A stretch of 64,000 nt of DNA from positions 62,001-126,000 of the forward strand of contig JANTUC010000019.1 in the NCBI GenBank assembly GCA_026873275.1. The letters run 5' to 3'. The notes beneath the pieces are model-generated. The model was given only the letters and a program-made list of their open reading frames with translations. It made no database searches and was not told the origin of the DNA. Each line of letters starts with the position of its first letter. The first letter of the stretch is position 1. Shown here piece after piece: positions 45,058 through 56,509 of this stretch. Position numbers and translations under genes: made by a program. Source of the DNA: Pseudopithomyces maydicus (Eukaryota > Ascomycota > Dothideomycetes > Pleosporales > Didymosphaeriaceae).

Positions 45058-45700
45058 TGCAACTCGGAGCACTACCTGCGAGCTTAGAAGCGCGAGGGGC
45101 TCATCAGGCGCTACGCAGGCTTCTAGGATTGGATCTGTTTTCTGCATACGTCTGCAGGCATCGTGGCGTTCCGGGTTTTGCTGGGTCTGGGAAGATTTTA
45201 GCTCTCGAGTATTTTGAGCGATCATGTCATTTGAACGGGGTTCTTGTAAATTTAAATGTATACTGGTGTGATATAGATGGATTTCGAACAATTGAACCAC
45301 GGGGTGTACCCTATAATGTTACACGGAATTTTATTTTATTTTTATTTTTATTTATTTTGATATAATCTACCTAGGGATTAAAAGTTAATATATATAATAA
45401 TAGAGCTACCTGTACGAATTACTATTAATAAGTAATGATTTAAAACCGCCATTGTAAAGGTAACACCGCAAGATAGGTTTCCTCAAGTATGTAATTTCAG
45501 GTTTAGCGTTACAATTTTTGCTTGGCCTTCAAGTAACCCCACCTTCTATAGACCGTGAAATATATTTTTAACTAACTAAATTAGCAGAAGACTGGTACAA
45601 AAAAGGCCCAAGTTCGATGTTGAGTCATATAGAAGTCAAAATTTTGGGTATATATTTTTTATGAATCTCAATTTTTACATTCAATTCTAATATCCTCTGA
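45058..45700. other. AT-rich spacer before tRNA-Met
   Basis: 643 bp with a TTTTATTTTA-type simple stretch at about 45328-45362 and strong AT bias from 45300. No gene. Confidence 0.55.
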
Positions 45701-45808
45701 GCTTCGTTGGTGTAGTCGGTTATCACGTCGGTCTCATACATTAATTTGATATGACTGCACACAGTTGCAGAAATCCGAAGGCCGCCAGTTCGAATCTGGC
45801 ACGGAGCA
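45701..45808 (+). tRNA. tRNA-Met(CAT), elongator-type, with intron
   Basis: Acceptor GCTTCGT pairs with ACGGAGC (one T-G pair) with discriminator A at 45808. D arm GTG..CAC, U33 before anticodon CAT at 45735-45737, an intron of about 35 nt after the anticodon, variable loop AGGCC and T arm GCCAG-TTCGAAT-CTGGC. Anticodon stem TCGGT/TCCGA has one T-T mismatch at its base. Intron presence argues for the elongator rather than the initiator. Confidence 0.78.
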
Positions 45809-46575
45809 TGACTTTTTTAGTCATTTTTTGGCCATTTTTTACTGTTTTTGTAGATAAAACGATGTTGGAATCAACATTTCTATCACATATAGGATATATA
45901 GAGTTATTAGGAAGCAGCAGAATGATATTCCAATATAAAAAAAGTAAAAAAATGTTAATTTTTTATTTTATTTTAAGAGATAGATTAATGTCTATATTTT
46001 TACTTCTGGATAACTTCTTTTATTCTAGTATTGATTATATCTAGTAGAATCAACTAGGTCGTCACGACGTTAGCATAAAGATCAGGATGTAAGGAGCGCT
46101 AGCTTCTTTGTGAACGATCGGAATGAAAGACATCAGCGGACAAAGCATCTCCTCTTAACAGAATATACGCCTATTTCGAACGTTTTCAATTGTCACAGGA
46201 CAGGACGACAGCTTTTTTTTCAACCATTTTCATATGGTCAGCTCCATACTCAGCTGCTACTTTTTTAAAAAACAAGAAAAAAAAATGAATAAATAACACA
46301 CACGCGTATTTACCACCGGGGAGCGGTCAACAGAAACTCAACAAGCACACATCACAAAGTACAATTCAAGCAACGGTCATTTCTGGTGGTTCATGATCTC
46401 ATTGAGGGGCTGCTCTTGTAGTCGGCTTGCCCAGATCTATGATACATCTATCGTAATGTTGCGTGTCTGGCATGCATTATTCATAGCATGGCCACGCGTG
46501 CTTTGCCCCTAGCAGAAGCCAAGGGGACATGCTGCTGCTCGGGTGTGGGTATGTTCACATCATCAACAGCCCCGC
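45809..46575. other. AT-rich spacer
   Basis: 767 bp; very AT-rich at 45830-46060, with poly-A/T tracts near 46210-46290. Holds the RPN9 3' UTR. No gene. Confidence 0.55.
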
Positions 46576-47826
46576 TCAAGCAGCCCATACATCCTTACCT
46601 ACCCCCTCGATCCAATTGCCCAGGTGGTTGACACTCGCATCCCACTCCTTCAATCGCCCTCTCATGTTCTCGATCTGCTTCATGTCCAGCACCTTTGGCT
46701 GTACCCAGTTGATCCTCGCAATCTCGGCAACCTGGTCGATTGTTCCCTTGAGCAGTCCCAAGCTCAGCGCCTTCATGATCAAGTGCTCAATCTCGTTTGG
46801 CTGCACCTTTGTCTCTTCGGATATCGTCTGGAAGGTCATGGCGCGGTCGTGAGGCGGTCTCCGGAACACGGTCTCGGTCAAAGCAGACAGAGAGATCTTC
46901 TGGTAAAGGAAAGTCTGGTGCTCCTTAAGCAGCGGGACTTTTGAAATGTTACCGGCGAGGACGTCGTAAGCGGTCAGGTCGCCACGGTTGAAGGCAAAGA
47001 GCAGATCGCGGAGCCATGAGTGAGGTGTGTTGACGAGCGAGTCGAGAATGGGGTGGAGGAGAAGCTCGCCAAAGTTGTAGATGGAGTCGGAGACGAGGGC
47101 GGCAATGCTGAGGTCGTAGGCACGCGATTGGCGTTCACGGAGCTCGAGCTCGGCAACGTCGACACAGGCAAGATAGAGGAGGGCGTTCTTGTAGTATGCG
47201 GCGAACTCGTGTTTGGCCTAAGAGACTTAGCAACGTCACGGAGGTGATGGGGTGGGGGTAGGGTACCTTGTAGTATTCGGCACTTGTCTTGTAGAAGGAA
47301 GCGTGAACGACCGTCTCGACCGAGTCGAAACCCTCTAGTATTTGCTCACAGTCGTCAAGCTTCTTGCGCGCACCCTCGTCATCGCCTGTCCGCAGCTGGA
47401 TGCTGGCGGCATTTACTGTGGCGTAGACGTAGGCGTCTTGTGAGGCGGGCTTGTTGACCTGCTTGGCGAGATCGGAGACGAAGTTCAGTCGCTGAGTGTC
47501 GTCTGCGCTGGTCAGCAGACATCCAGCAAGGAACGAGGGTGCGTATGCATACCCTTGTGTTGTGTGGCTGCCTTCAGGCCGAGCTGGACGAGCTTGAGCT
47601 GGTTGATCTTCTTTGCGAAGCTCTTGATGAAGGTCTCGAAGAGCGGTATCCGCTGCTCTGCACTCTCCGGCTGGTCAAAGTACTCGACCAGCTTGTCGGT
47701 CAGCTCGTGCCACAGCTTCCGCTCCCAGTAGTCCTCGAAGGCAATGAAGTACTCCTGCAGCTCGTCGGGCGCTTGATCGCGCAGGTCGCCGAGGAGGTTC
47801 GGGATGGTGTCTGTGTCCATGGCCAT
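46576..47826 (-). CDS. RPN9: 26S proteasome lid subunit Rpn9
   Basis: PCI-domain subunit of the 19S lid (human PSMD13), needed for lid assembly. Exons 47826-47553, 47502-47267 and 47217-46576 give 383 aa (introns 50 and 49 bp). N-terminal helices: LGDLRDQAPDELQEYFIAFE and DYWERKLWHELTDKLVEYFD. PCI region: LLFAFNRGDLTAYDVLAGNI then KISLSALTETVFRRPPHDRA, winged helix VQPNEIEHLIMKALSLGLLK. A second ATG at 47820 is in frame. No frame break. Head-to-head with NDUFA9 over 236 bp. Confidence 0.95.
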
Positions 47827-48062
47827 GGCGGGCAGTTGTGTAGGCGGCGGCGGTGTGTGCGGGCTGGGCCGTCTAGAATCCGGGGACGGGGAAGCTGTAG
47901 TAGGGCGGGGATGATGAGGCGAGGTTGTAATAGTTTCGGCCTCTGTATGGCGGGCGGCGGGCAGTAGCTGTTCGCCAAGAGCAGAGGGTCCGAGCGGCTC
48001 AACCTCATGGGCATCGTCAAGCTAGAGTTTCCCACTTCCGAACGCCATTGAACGCCGCAACC
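47827..48062. promoter_or_regulatory. Shared RPN9 / NDUFA9 divergent promoter spacer
   Basis: 236 bp between start codons, GC-rich near RPN9. Bidirectional role inferred. Confidence 0.6.
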
Positions 48063-49536
48063 ATGGCCTCGCCCCTCCGCTGTGCGCGCTCTGGAGCCGC
48101 CTTCACGGCCCAGATGCCCTCGACCATGCGCGCCGCCACCCTCCCCACCGTTTGCCGCCGATACCTCAACCAGGACGTCAGGATCACACGGACCGGCAAG
48201 CCCATCCTGACCGTGGCAGGCGGAAGGTGCGTTCGCTGCAACCTACAACTATTGTTGTGAGCTAACTGGAGCTACAGGTCGTCCCTTGGAGGTATTCGCG
48301 CGCTTCGCACCCATCCTGGAATCCCCGCTCACCATTGACCAGGTTACACGGCCACCGTTTTTGGAGCTACCGGCTTTCTGGGACGATACATCGTGAACCG
48401 CCTCGGTACGTGGGAAACGGAATCAAGAGCAGGAGCCGTTGCTAACCCTGGCTCCAACAGCTCGCTCGGGATGCACCGTCATTGTTCCATTCCGTGAGGA
48501 GATGGCGAAGCGCCACCTTAAGGTCGCCGGAGATTTGGGCAGAGTCGTGTTCATGGTATGCGCAAACTGCTGGCAATGCTATACTGTGATTCTGACAGCT
48601 GTAGGAAATGGATTTGCGAAACACACAATCCATCGAGGAGTCCGTTCGACACTCTGACATTGTCTACAACCTGATTGGTCGCGACTACCCTACCAAGTAA
48701 TTGATTCCCCTTTGGCCTTGCTCGAGTGTATCGCTTACCTCAAACAGGAACTTCGACCTGGAGGATGTGCACGTTGAGGGCACAGAGCGTATCGTGGAGG
48801 CGGTCGCCAAGTACGACATTGATCGTTTCGTGCAGGTCTCCTCGCACAGCGCCAGCCTCGATTCCCCATCTGAGTTCTACCGCACCAAGGCCAGGGGTGA
48901 GCAGATTGCACGAAGCGTCTACCCCGAGACCACCATTGTCCGACCTGCGCCCATGTTTGGTTTTGAGGACCGCCTTCTCAACCGCCTTGCTGGACCCACC
49001 AACGTTCTCACTTCCAACTGGATGCAGGAGTACATCCACCCCACCCACGCCATTGATGTTGGTATGGCCTTGGAGAAGATGCTTCATGACGACACAACTG
49101 CTGCCGAAACCTTTGAGCTTTACGGACCCACGGGTTACACCATGGCTGAGATCAACGAGCTTGTTGGAAACGAAATCATCAAGAACAGGCGACACATCAA
49201 CATTCCCAAGAAAATTTTGAAGCCTATTGCTGCCGCCCTGAATAAGTACATCTGGTGGCCCACCATTTCAGCAGACGAGGTCGAAAGGGAATTTATTGAT
49301 CAGGTTATCGACCCCAAGGCGAAGACCTACAAGGACTTGGGCATTGAGCCCGTAGACCTTAAGAGTGTCCTTTACGAGTACCTGGTATGTATAAAATTCT
49401 CACGATTCAACGCACATGGGACTAACCCGTACTCCAGAAAGGATACCGTTCCCCATCATACTACGACCTGCCACCAATGACCGAGCGGGAAAAGCGGGAG
49501 GAGAAGAAGTATCTGCACGTCATTGACGACCAATAG
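48063..49536 (+). CDS. NDUFA9: NADH:ubiquinone oxidoreductase 39/40-kDa subunit NDUFA9
   Basis: Complex I accessory subunit of the atypical short-chain dehydrogenase family; it binds NADPH structurally at the matrix-arm/membrane-arm junction. Seven exons: 48063-48226, 48278-48291, 48343-48405, 48461-48555, 48605-48696, 48748-49384 and 49438-49536; 387 aa. Exon 2 is only 14 nt. N-terminal presequence MASPLRCARSGAAFTAQMPS. Nucleotide-binding loop VFGATGFLGRYIVNRLARSG, then VRHSDIVYNLIGRDYPTKNF and DRFVQVSSHSASLDSPSEFY. The catalytic Tyr-x-x-x-Lys of active SDRs appears here as FYRTKARGEQIARSV. C-terminus ends HVIDDQ. Confidence 0.95.
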
Positions 49537-49794
49537 TGGTGTGGGTAGGCAATGGAACGACTCGTGTATATATTCCAACTAGTGTATCTCGGCCAGGCTA
49601 GGTCTGTAGAATCATCCGCATTTCATATGTTCAGCAATCCATGTTTTGAAGACTCTCATCCAATCGTTGGTTCTACCCAAATGTAAATGCCCTTCAATGT
49701 GGTTGATAAAAGCCCTACCCTACATGGGTTCAGAACAGAGTGTGTCCTGAAGTAATACACTAGTCTAAGAGATCGTCTCTCCGATTTCCTCATG

Positions 49795-50970
49795 TCATTC
49801 ACTGACAAAGTACGTATCTACGTTCTCCGCCCAAGGCCAATCCTTCCCCAAAGGCTTGACCCTTACCCGCAGCAACGCCGGCACCAGATCCTCCAAAAAC
49901 TCATGGCACACATTCGCTCGAATGCCTCCATCCTCAAGCCAACCTTCGCTGCCAGCATACGCCCAGAAATCCACCATCATCTTCCTAGCAGGCGATCCCT
50001 TCTGTGTGTTCTCATAGATGATGGCCACAGCTCGGTCGCTTGGGAAGAGTCTTTCGTTGACCGCGTAATGTCTCATGGTGCTTAGGATGGCGTTCCTGTA
50101 CTTGGTATCTTTGATGCGTTCGCCGAGGCCGTAGCATGATGCTAGGTGCTCTGTGTCGAGGGTTGATTCCTGCGTGTAACCTGGGTTGCTTTTCTCTTCT
50201 GGAGATGCCCAGCGGGGTCGTTCTTTGGTGTTTATTTTGTGGGTGGTGATCCACCTGCGATAGTGATCGAGGATTAAGGGATCTTCTTTGCTCGTGTCGA
50301 TGTGCGCAAGGTTTGTTTGGGGGTTGGTTCCGTGATCATTTCTTCGTCGTTGTTGGGTGACTCGGACGTGGCGTTGACTTTGCTGTTTTGTAAAGGAACG
50401 GAAAATGTACGGCGAAAGGTACTGTTTGTATGAGTGTTTGGCAGTAGTGACTATACTGCTTGGGCTGCTTACGGATGTTGCTCAGATTGAAAACTCCTGA
50501 GATCAGGCACTCGTGCACGCTTGGTATTGGATTGACTTGCTCCATCGAACATGGACTAGCCATTCAGCATGAGTAGGCGTACATTGCACAGTGTTGAAAC
50601 TCACATCCGATCGTTTTCGCCGTAAACCCCGCCGTATAACCAGCTTTTGCTCCAACGCCACTTCGATGCCTTCCATTTCAACGTCTTTCACCTCCACGTC
50701 TTTCACCTGGAAAAACTTGGCTGCCTGCTCTTTGTACTGTGGTAATTTTGCCCACTCGGGAATGCTTGGAGAACCTTGCCAACGGAGACTGTCGTATATA
50801 TATTTGTCGGTTAGAGATTCTCCCGTCAGATCAAACAAAAACGCAAGTTCTTTGAGCCAGCACTTCGAAGTGGCTTTTAGTTTTGCTACTTTTTGGAAAT
50901 GTGCAGGAAGGGAATGTGGAAGTTGCGAGGGTTCGAGTACAGCTATGGTCACTCACCTGCCTTTTCCCAT
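49795..50970 (-). CDS. BTB/POZ-like fungal protein, gene model incomplete
   Basis: The C-terminal half reads cleanly to the stop at 49795: LAHIDTSKEDPLILDHYRRW, SCYGLGERIKDTKYRNAILS and SDRAVAIIYENTQKGSPARK, the layout of fungal BTB proteins after the BTB fold (family: Y.LG.KL.D..Y.NA...). Upstream VHECLISGVFNLSN resembles the BTB core. A likely intron ends CAG at about 50422. A frame break at the G5 run 50319-50323 is repaired by one base. A possible first exon starts at 50970 (MGKG) with donor GTGAGT, but I could not join the 5' exons with confidence. No function beyond likely protein interaction can be given. Confidence 0.5.
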
Positions 50971-51259
50971 GTTTTTTTTTTTACAGTTATATACCAAATC
51001 ACTTATTGTTTGTGTGCAAATAGAACGATGCTGGATTTGAAAATACATTGGGCATTAAATGCATGATATACAATATGTGCAACGTGACCGTGCCCTCGGA
51101 GTACATGCGGGTGCCTTCGCGCGAGTAGGCAGCTACCAATCATAGGGTGATCGCTGCACCGCCACCATCGTGGCTGCGCGTCATCTATAAATACCACCTC
51201 TGGATTACACACACATCCAGTTACATATTCATGCCCGGTCATTGAGGTTATTGTACCGA

Positions 51260-54200
51260 CTAATCAAATGGCTGTGAGCTAGTGACTATTGCAGAAAATT
51301 GATGCGGATGTGTCTTCTCAGCGGCAGCCATGCACGCAAGACAATAGTCAAAATCAGAGCACACAGTGCATTTATATCTCTGTTCATACGTGTCATCGAT
51401 GAATGGAGTACTCTATACCGTGTTAGTACTACTAGAGCTGTTATCTATTGGCATACTTACAAAACCCATGATACACCCATCGCACAGCCAATCAGAGTAC
51501 GGCGGGAATTGTGGACGGATTCCTTTCCAGAGGCTTTCGGCCAAGCATTTTTGAAGGACTTGATGCTTTGGGATGCCATGTTTACCCACTAATTTATTGT
51601 TCCTATATGCGTAGGCGATGTCGTATAGATTCCAGCTCATTTCTGCTATAGATGTTGTAACAGTTGTTGGTTGATATCCATATTGGATTAGCAAATCTAG
51701 AGTCTCCGGTCCATTTCTTCGGCAGGCAAGATGTAAAGGTGACCATTTCCCCGCAGTTAAAGAGCAAGATCCTGGAGAAATTCTGGCTAGCAAAATCTTC
51801 AAGCTGTCTGCAGTGCCCCTCGAAGCGGCGTAGTGAATTGCAGACCAACCCTTGGCATCCTCGTGGTTAATATCCATGCCAAGATCTAGCAGGTACTCGA
51901 TCAACTCCATATCATAGTTAAGTGCTGCTATATGAAGTGGTGTACGCCCCTCTTGGTCACATAGAATTGGTTCGACATTGTATTTCGTTACCAGAAACTC
52001 GAGTGAGTCGATACCACCACACGCAGCAGCGGAAATAGGGCTCCCGTATGGGCCCCCGTGTAATGTTATGTCTGCACCTGCAGTAATGAGGGCTTCGGCA
52101 GAGTCCAGGTTGCCATAAAAGAGTGCATTCTGAAGAGCTAGACCTTCTTCCGCATTGGGATTCAAACCGGCGGCAAGAAGAGCCGATATTGCATGATCAC
52201 CTCCAGATCTGGCTGCCCAAGCAAGAATATTGCCATGAACTGATAGATCTTTTTGAAGGCTGTCCCCAGCGTTGAGAAGTAGTGTGACCATCTGGCCCGC
52301 GTTGAATGGGTTCAGTACTGCCGCATGCAATGGAGTATAGCCATACTGGCAGACGGCATTCACATTGGCTCCACGAGCAAGTAATAGCTCAGCAATGCGC
52401 AGGTCTCCTTTTCCAACGGCAACATATAGTGCGGTAAGTTCTACTTCCGCCTGGGGAATTCCTTGAAAATTGGCCATACTCGCTTGCGCATTAATGTCTG
52501 CTCCCTTATCTAGAAGAAGGCGAACAGTCTGTAGACAACCATTGAATGCAGCTGCATTCAAGGGCGATCCATAGTGGAGGTCAATGGCATTTACATCAAT
52601 GTTCTTTCTTTCCAGGATGATTTTGACCAGCTCTGGACACCCAATTCCGGCTGCGTAATGCAATAAGGCTTGACTGCCATTAGACACATCAAAAGACTGG
52701 TACTATATCAATGACTTAAGTTCTCTTCGAGATCTGAGGAGGCTTGTGAGACTCACCATATCCTCACGAAAGCTCTCAATCTCCTCAAAGATAGTGCCCC
52801 ATTCCCAACCCGGATTGTGAATAGAAGAGTTTGGTAAACGCCACAACTCACTAGTGAAAAATGACGACGGATTTCCTAAGATCCCCAATACAAGATTGGT
52901 CAATTCTTTTGGTTGATCTGCTGACCGGTAATAAGACGGCCAAAAGCAAATACTATAAGAATACAGAGGTAGGAGCTTGTCTCGCTCAAGTGTCGGATCA
53001 TGCTTTTGGTTACCGAGTGCCGTTTTCTGTACATTGTCGTAGTGTTGCAAGTATAGAAGACATGATTGCCCAATACTGAAGTTTGCGTTCTTGCTGGAGA
53101 CATAGTAAGCGAACTGTGGTGACGATAGGAGTCGGTCCGAGGTAAGATATTCTTTTACGGAGTAATGCGCTAGCTTGAGAACACCTGATTGCATGGTCAC
53201 AAGGCTACCGCAGAGACTCATTATATCCTCAGGGTCTTCAATGCGCTGAGTTTCATCATATGCGAATTGTTCCAAGTCGATGGCTAGTGCTTCTGTCAAC
53301 TCGGTAATGTGTAAGGGGCGTCTAAAGTACGCATCAGTACTTCTCGCAATGTACACCAAAATAATAGTGGGTGGGATCTTCGATATGAATGCTAGTTCGA
53401 TGGAGGAGGAATTGTATCAGTTCATGGTTTCACCTACATTGTGAAGCATAGCCACATTAGCATTTTTTGGGCCTCGACCGAGTAGGAAGGGTCGATATTA
53501 TCCAAGATCCTCGCGTACGTATCCTTTAAAGTTGTGGGGAGAGATTGAAGTGTGGTTCTTAGTTTTTTGAGATTCTTACACTGCTTCACTGCCTGCAGTT
53601 GACAATCTGCCCAGCGAAACATACCATCAGCCTTGCACGTAATTGCATTCAGTATCTCTGCCTGAACATCTACGGGCCATCTGTTCAGTCGGAGGTCTTG
53701 ATCGACGCTCTGCTGAATGTGTTTTCTAATGTCTTTGTTTATATCGATGGCGCCCATTTGGCATTTGTGACTGCAAATTTTCGAAAGTGTTCTTTCGATA
53801 TCTGGCTCGTTACGGCTTGCGATCAGCACGCGCAACTGAGGCATCTTCCAATTACAAATCTCTTCAAGTATCTCGAGGATTCTTTCTCGCACTCCGCATT
53901 CATCTAAACCATCGAGTACAATATACACCTCACTCCCCTTGGAGAGGAAGGTATTTAGAGCGTCCAGTAGTTCTACTTCACTAGGCCGTTTCGATCCAGA
54001 ATACGATGCATGCAAAGATGAGAGTGCCGGCACAATTTCTTCTTCGGTTTCTTGAATTTGCAATATGAGCGAGCATAACAGCGCACCCGCGTCTTGGCGA
54101 TCATGTGCACTGAAGTCGAAAAAATGCTGCAGTACAATTTGCGCTTTCGGTGTTGACTTTGGACCTCTCAAAACCTCCCCCACAAGGCCGCACAAATACG

Positions 54201-54885
54201 TCTTACCGGATCCGGGTATACCGTGAAGCCAGAGAAAAGAGTGGGCCGATGATTTCCATTCTCGAAAAACCGCACCTTCCAAGAACCAATTACCCGTTGA
54301 GCGAGCCCTGGATATCTTCGCGCCATTCGTGTTCGTAGGAGCTGCTAAAGAAGCCAACCAGCCGAGAATCGTTCGACGATGACGCTGTTCGTCGGCTTGC
54401 TTCACAGTTTGTGTCAGGGATAGTGTGGCCGCTTTGGATTCCAGCAGAAGTTGTGTATGGTCCACAGCAAGCCCAAGTTGGAGTATGCCTTTTACACGAG
54501 ATATCCCTTCTAAGCGCCGAGACACGTCTTTCTCTTTCAAAGACCATTTAATGGCACCAAAAGACGAGCCCCTACTAGACTTTAGAGCCTTGTGCAGCCA
54601 CTTCTCGAATTCTTGTAGCTCGGATAAGCAATCTTTTAGTAAACCATTTGGATCTGCTAGTGTTTCCAATTGACGTGCACGATTCCTATCCCTAAACTTA
54701 TCGTCGGAGGAAATGTCTATGAGTTCTTCCAAGATTCCGCGTAGTGACTTTACCTCGTTTATCAGCCGAATCAGATCCGGTGTAGCATTTTTGATGCGAG
54801 AACGGGCATTCAGACAGAGGATGGTGATTTTATGAACTAGGTCAAGTAAAGTGATGATGCTTGCTGCTGCACCTAGAGGCTCCAT
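51260..54885 (-). CDS. STAND/NLR-like receptor: NACHT, ankyrin repeats and C-terminal ZZ zinc finger
   Basis: Fungal NLR-type protein, 1135 aa. Exons 54885-53438, 53321-52757, 52702-51461 and 51412-51260; introns 116, 54 and 48 bp, all phase-consistent. Domains: helical fungal N-terminal region, residues 1-150 (AAASIITLLDLVHKITILCL); NACHT with P-loop LHGIPGSGKTYLCG near 220-233 and Walker B VYIVLDGLDEC near 320-330; winged-helix-like segment IRPLHITELTEALAIDLEQ around intron 1; about ten ankyrin repeats at roughly 675-1010 (for example GYTPLHAAVLNPFNAGQMVT, GRTPLHIAALNYDMELIEYL). The last intron splits a ZZ finger: DWLCDGCIMGF before it, YKCTVCSDFDYCLACM and HPHQF after. Known fungal NLRs act in non-self recognition and programmed cell death; role here is inferred. 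No frame break. Confidence 0.88.
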
Positions 54886-56509
54886 GTTTATGAGAGATTT
54901 TGCAGTTGAACGGCGACGCGGCAGACGAGTGGAATATGTCTGACTTTTCTGGACCCCGCAATGCATGCGCATGCAGCCTGAGGCGAACCTCGCAAGGCAG
55001 ACAGTCAGATGTGGTATTGATATTGCGTCAACATTTGCCAATCATAGCGACTCTATCTAATTGTGTGTCAAATCATGCCGACTTGCATTTGATTCCTCAA
55101 ATCTGCGGAGACCATCGACTAAAAGATCGAGACGCAGTACGGATGAATAGTCATAGTTGGCTGCTTGCTGCTACTAGGCATTATCAGAAACCATCAGACT
55201 ACAATCGAAAAATACTTCAAAAACCCAATGCCGAAGCAATTCTGTATCCTCGTCACATGCGGTATGCAGCTCAACCCACCCGGAATGTCAGCTCCGCAAA
55301 AGCATTCCTCGCCTACGTCTAACACACACGTGTCGTCCTTGTGGCGAGATCGCCCTAGAGAACTTTCCACCACGTAACAAAATCACCTATTCTACCGCCC
55401 TGAAGTTCTGGAAGATGGGGCCCCAAGGGAGCCAGGACACCCGCGGAATGCTGCAGCGCAAGTTTAATAAATACAATGTTGCACTTTGAGACAGACCAGA
55501 CAGACGCGCTGCGTTTCCGACCGCAAAGATGTTGGTGAGTGAGTTCACAAAGTCCGTGTTTGGTGGCCATTGAAGGATGGACGTGGAAGTGGAGACCCAC
55601 ATGGGTAGACTAAGTACATACATAAGACTGACTGGCTGGCCGACTGACTCGTCTTCCTTCATGGATATTTAGGGTGCACGTGCCGTCTACTTCCTCGTTA
55701 CAACAACCGTCTTCGTTCTCACGACCATGGCCTCCGCACAGGCACCGCATCCTGGATCGTGTCCAGGGTGTGCTGAACTCAGCGGGCAGGTGGGGACTTT
55801 GCAGCAACAGGTCGCGCAGATGCGTGCTTGGTTGGTAAGGAGATTGTTTTCCTCTAGGCGCTTGCTGTCGCTACGCGTGCGATGTTATCGGGCATAGCGC
55901 ACACCTGAATCGACTTCGAACTTGTGACGGAGACTCATGTATCTGCATATCGTTTGAGTCGACATCAGGGCTCGTTACGAGAGCTGGTCATTGCAAGGCG
56001 TACGGCGCGAAATCCAGACATCTCCAGCTTGCTTGGAACTGCGCTGTTGCTGAGTATAGCCGGTGACGTAGCGTGGCGCAGCTTTTAGCCACACGCTCAG
56101 CCCTCACTACACCACATCGATGCTCTCTACGCGCTATATTAACTTCCTTCTGTTCTGTTTGTACTACTTGCTGACCGCCTTTGAGATCTCGCACTTTTCA
56201 GAAGACCCATTGAGTGCACAAACAAAAACAAACGCTGACACACCGCCCCACCTTGTCTCTAAGACATTTGGAAATCCTGCTGTAAGTTGTTGGATGTCGT
56301 GCATTATTTGCCATACATCGTCTGATACAAACTCTTGTTGTGTGAACTATCCATTGACCAACCCCGTAGGGATTCACATCAAAGCCTCTACCTCACCCCC
56401 TCATCCTCCTCACCCACCCGCTAAACCTTCTCCTTCCAACTTCGAAACCGTGCTCGCACTTCCCAAACCTTCTTCCATAGTCCAAAACCCATCCCCCGAA
56501 TCGGCAATC
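54886..56509. other. Divergent spacer, NLR / chitinase
   Basis: 1.6 kb. A 56-codon frame from ATG 55728 (MASAQAPHPGSCPGCAELSG) in ACCATGG context and a minus-strand frame at 55387-55662 are open but unsupported. The chitinase frame is open upstream to an ATG at 56120 that would add a hydrophobic leader (INFLLFCLYYLLTAF); see the findings. Confidence 0.4.

Noticed and set aside
45828..46060. Mobile-element remnant in the AT-rich spacer after tRNA-Met
   Set aside because: No terminal repeats, target-site duplication or transposase/reverse transcriptase fragment seen.
55728..55898. Small plus-strand frame with a good ATG context (MASAQAPHPGSCPG)
   Set aside because: About 56 codons, no homology recognised and no other evidence. 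Could be a real small protein but not supportable.
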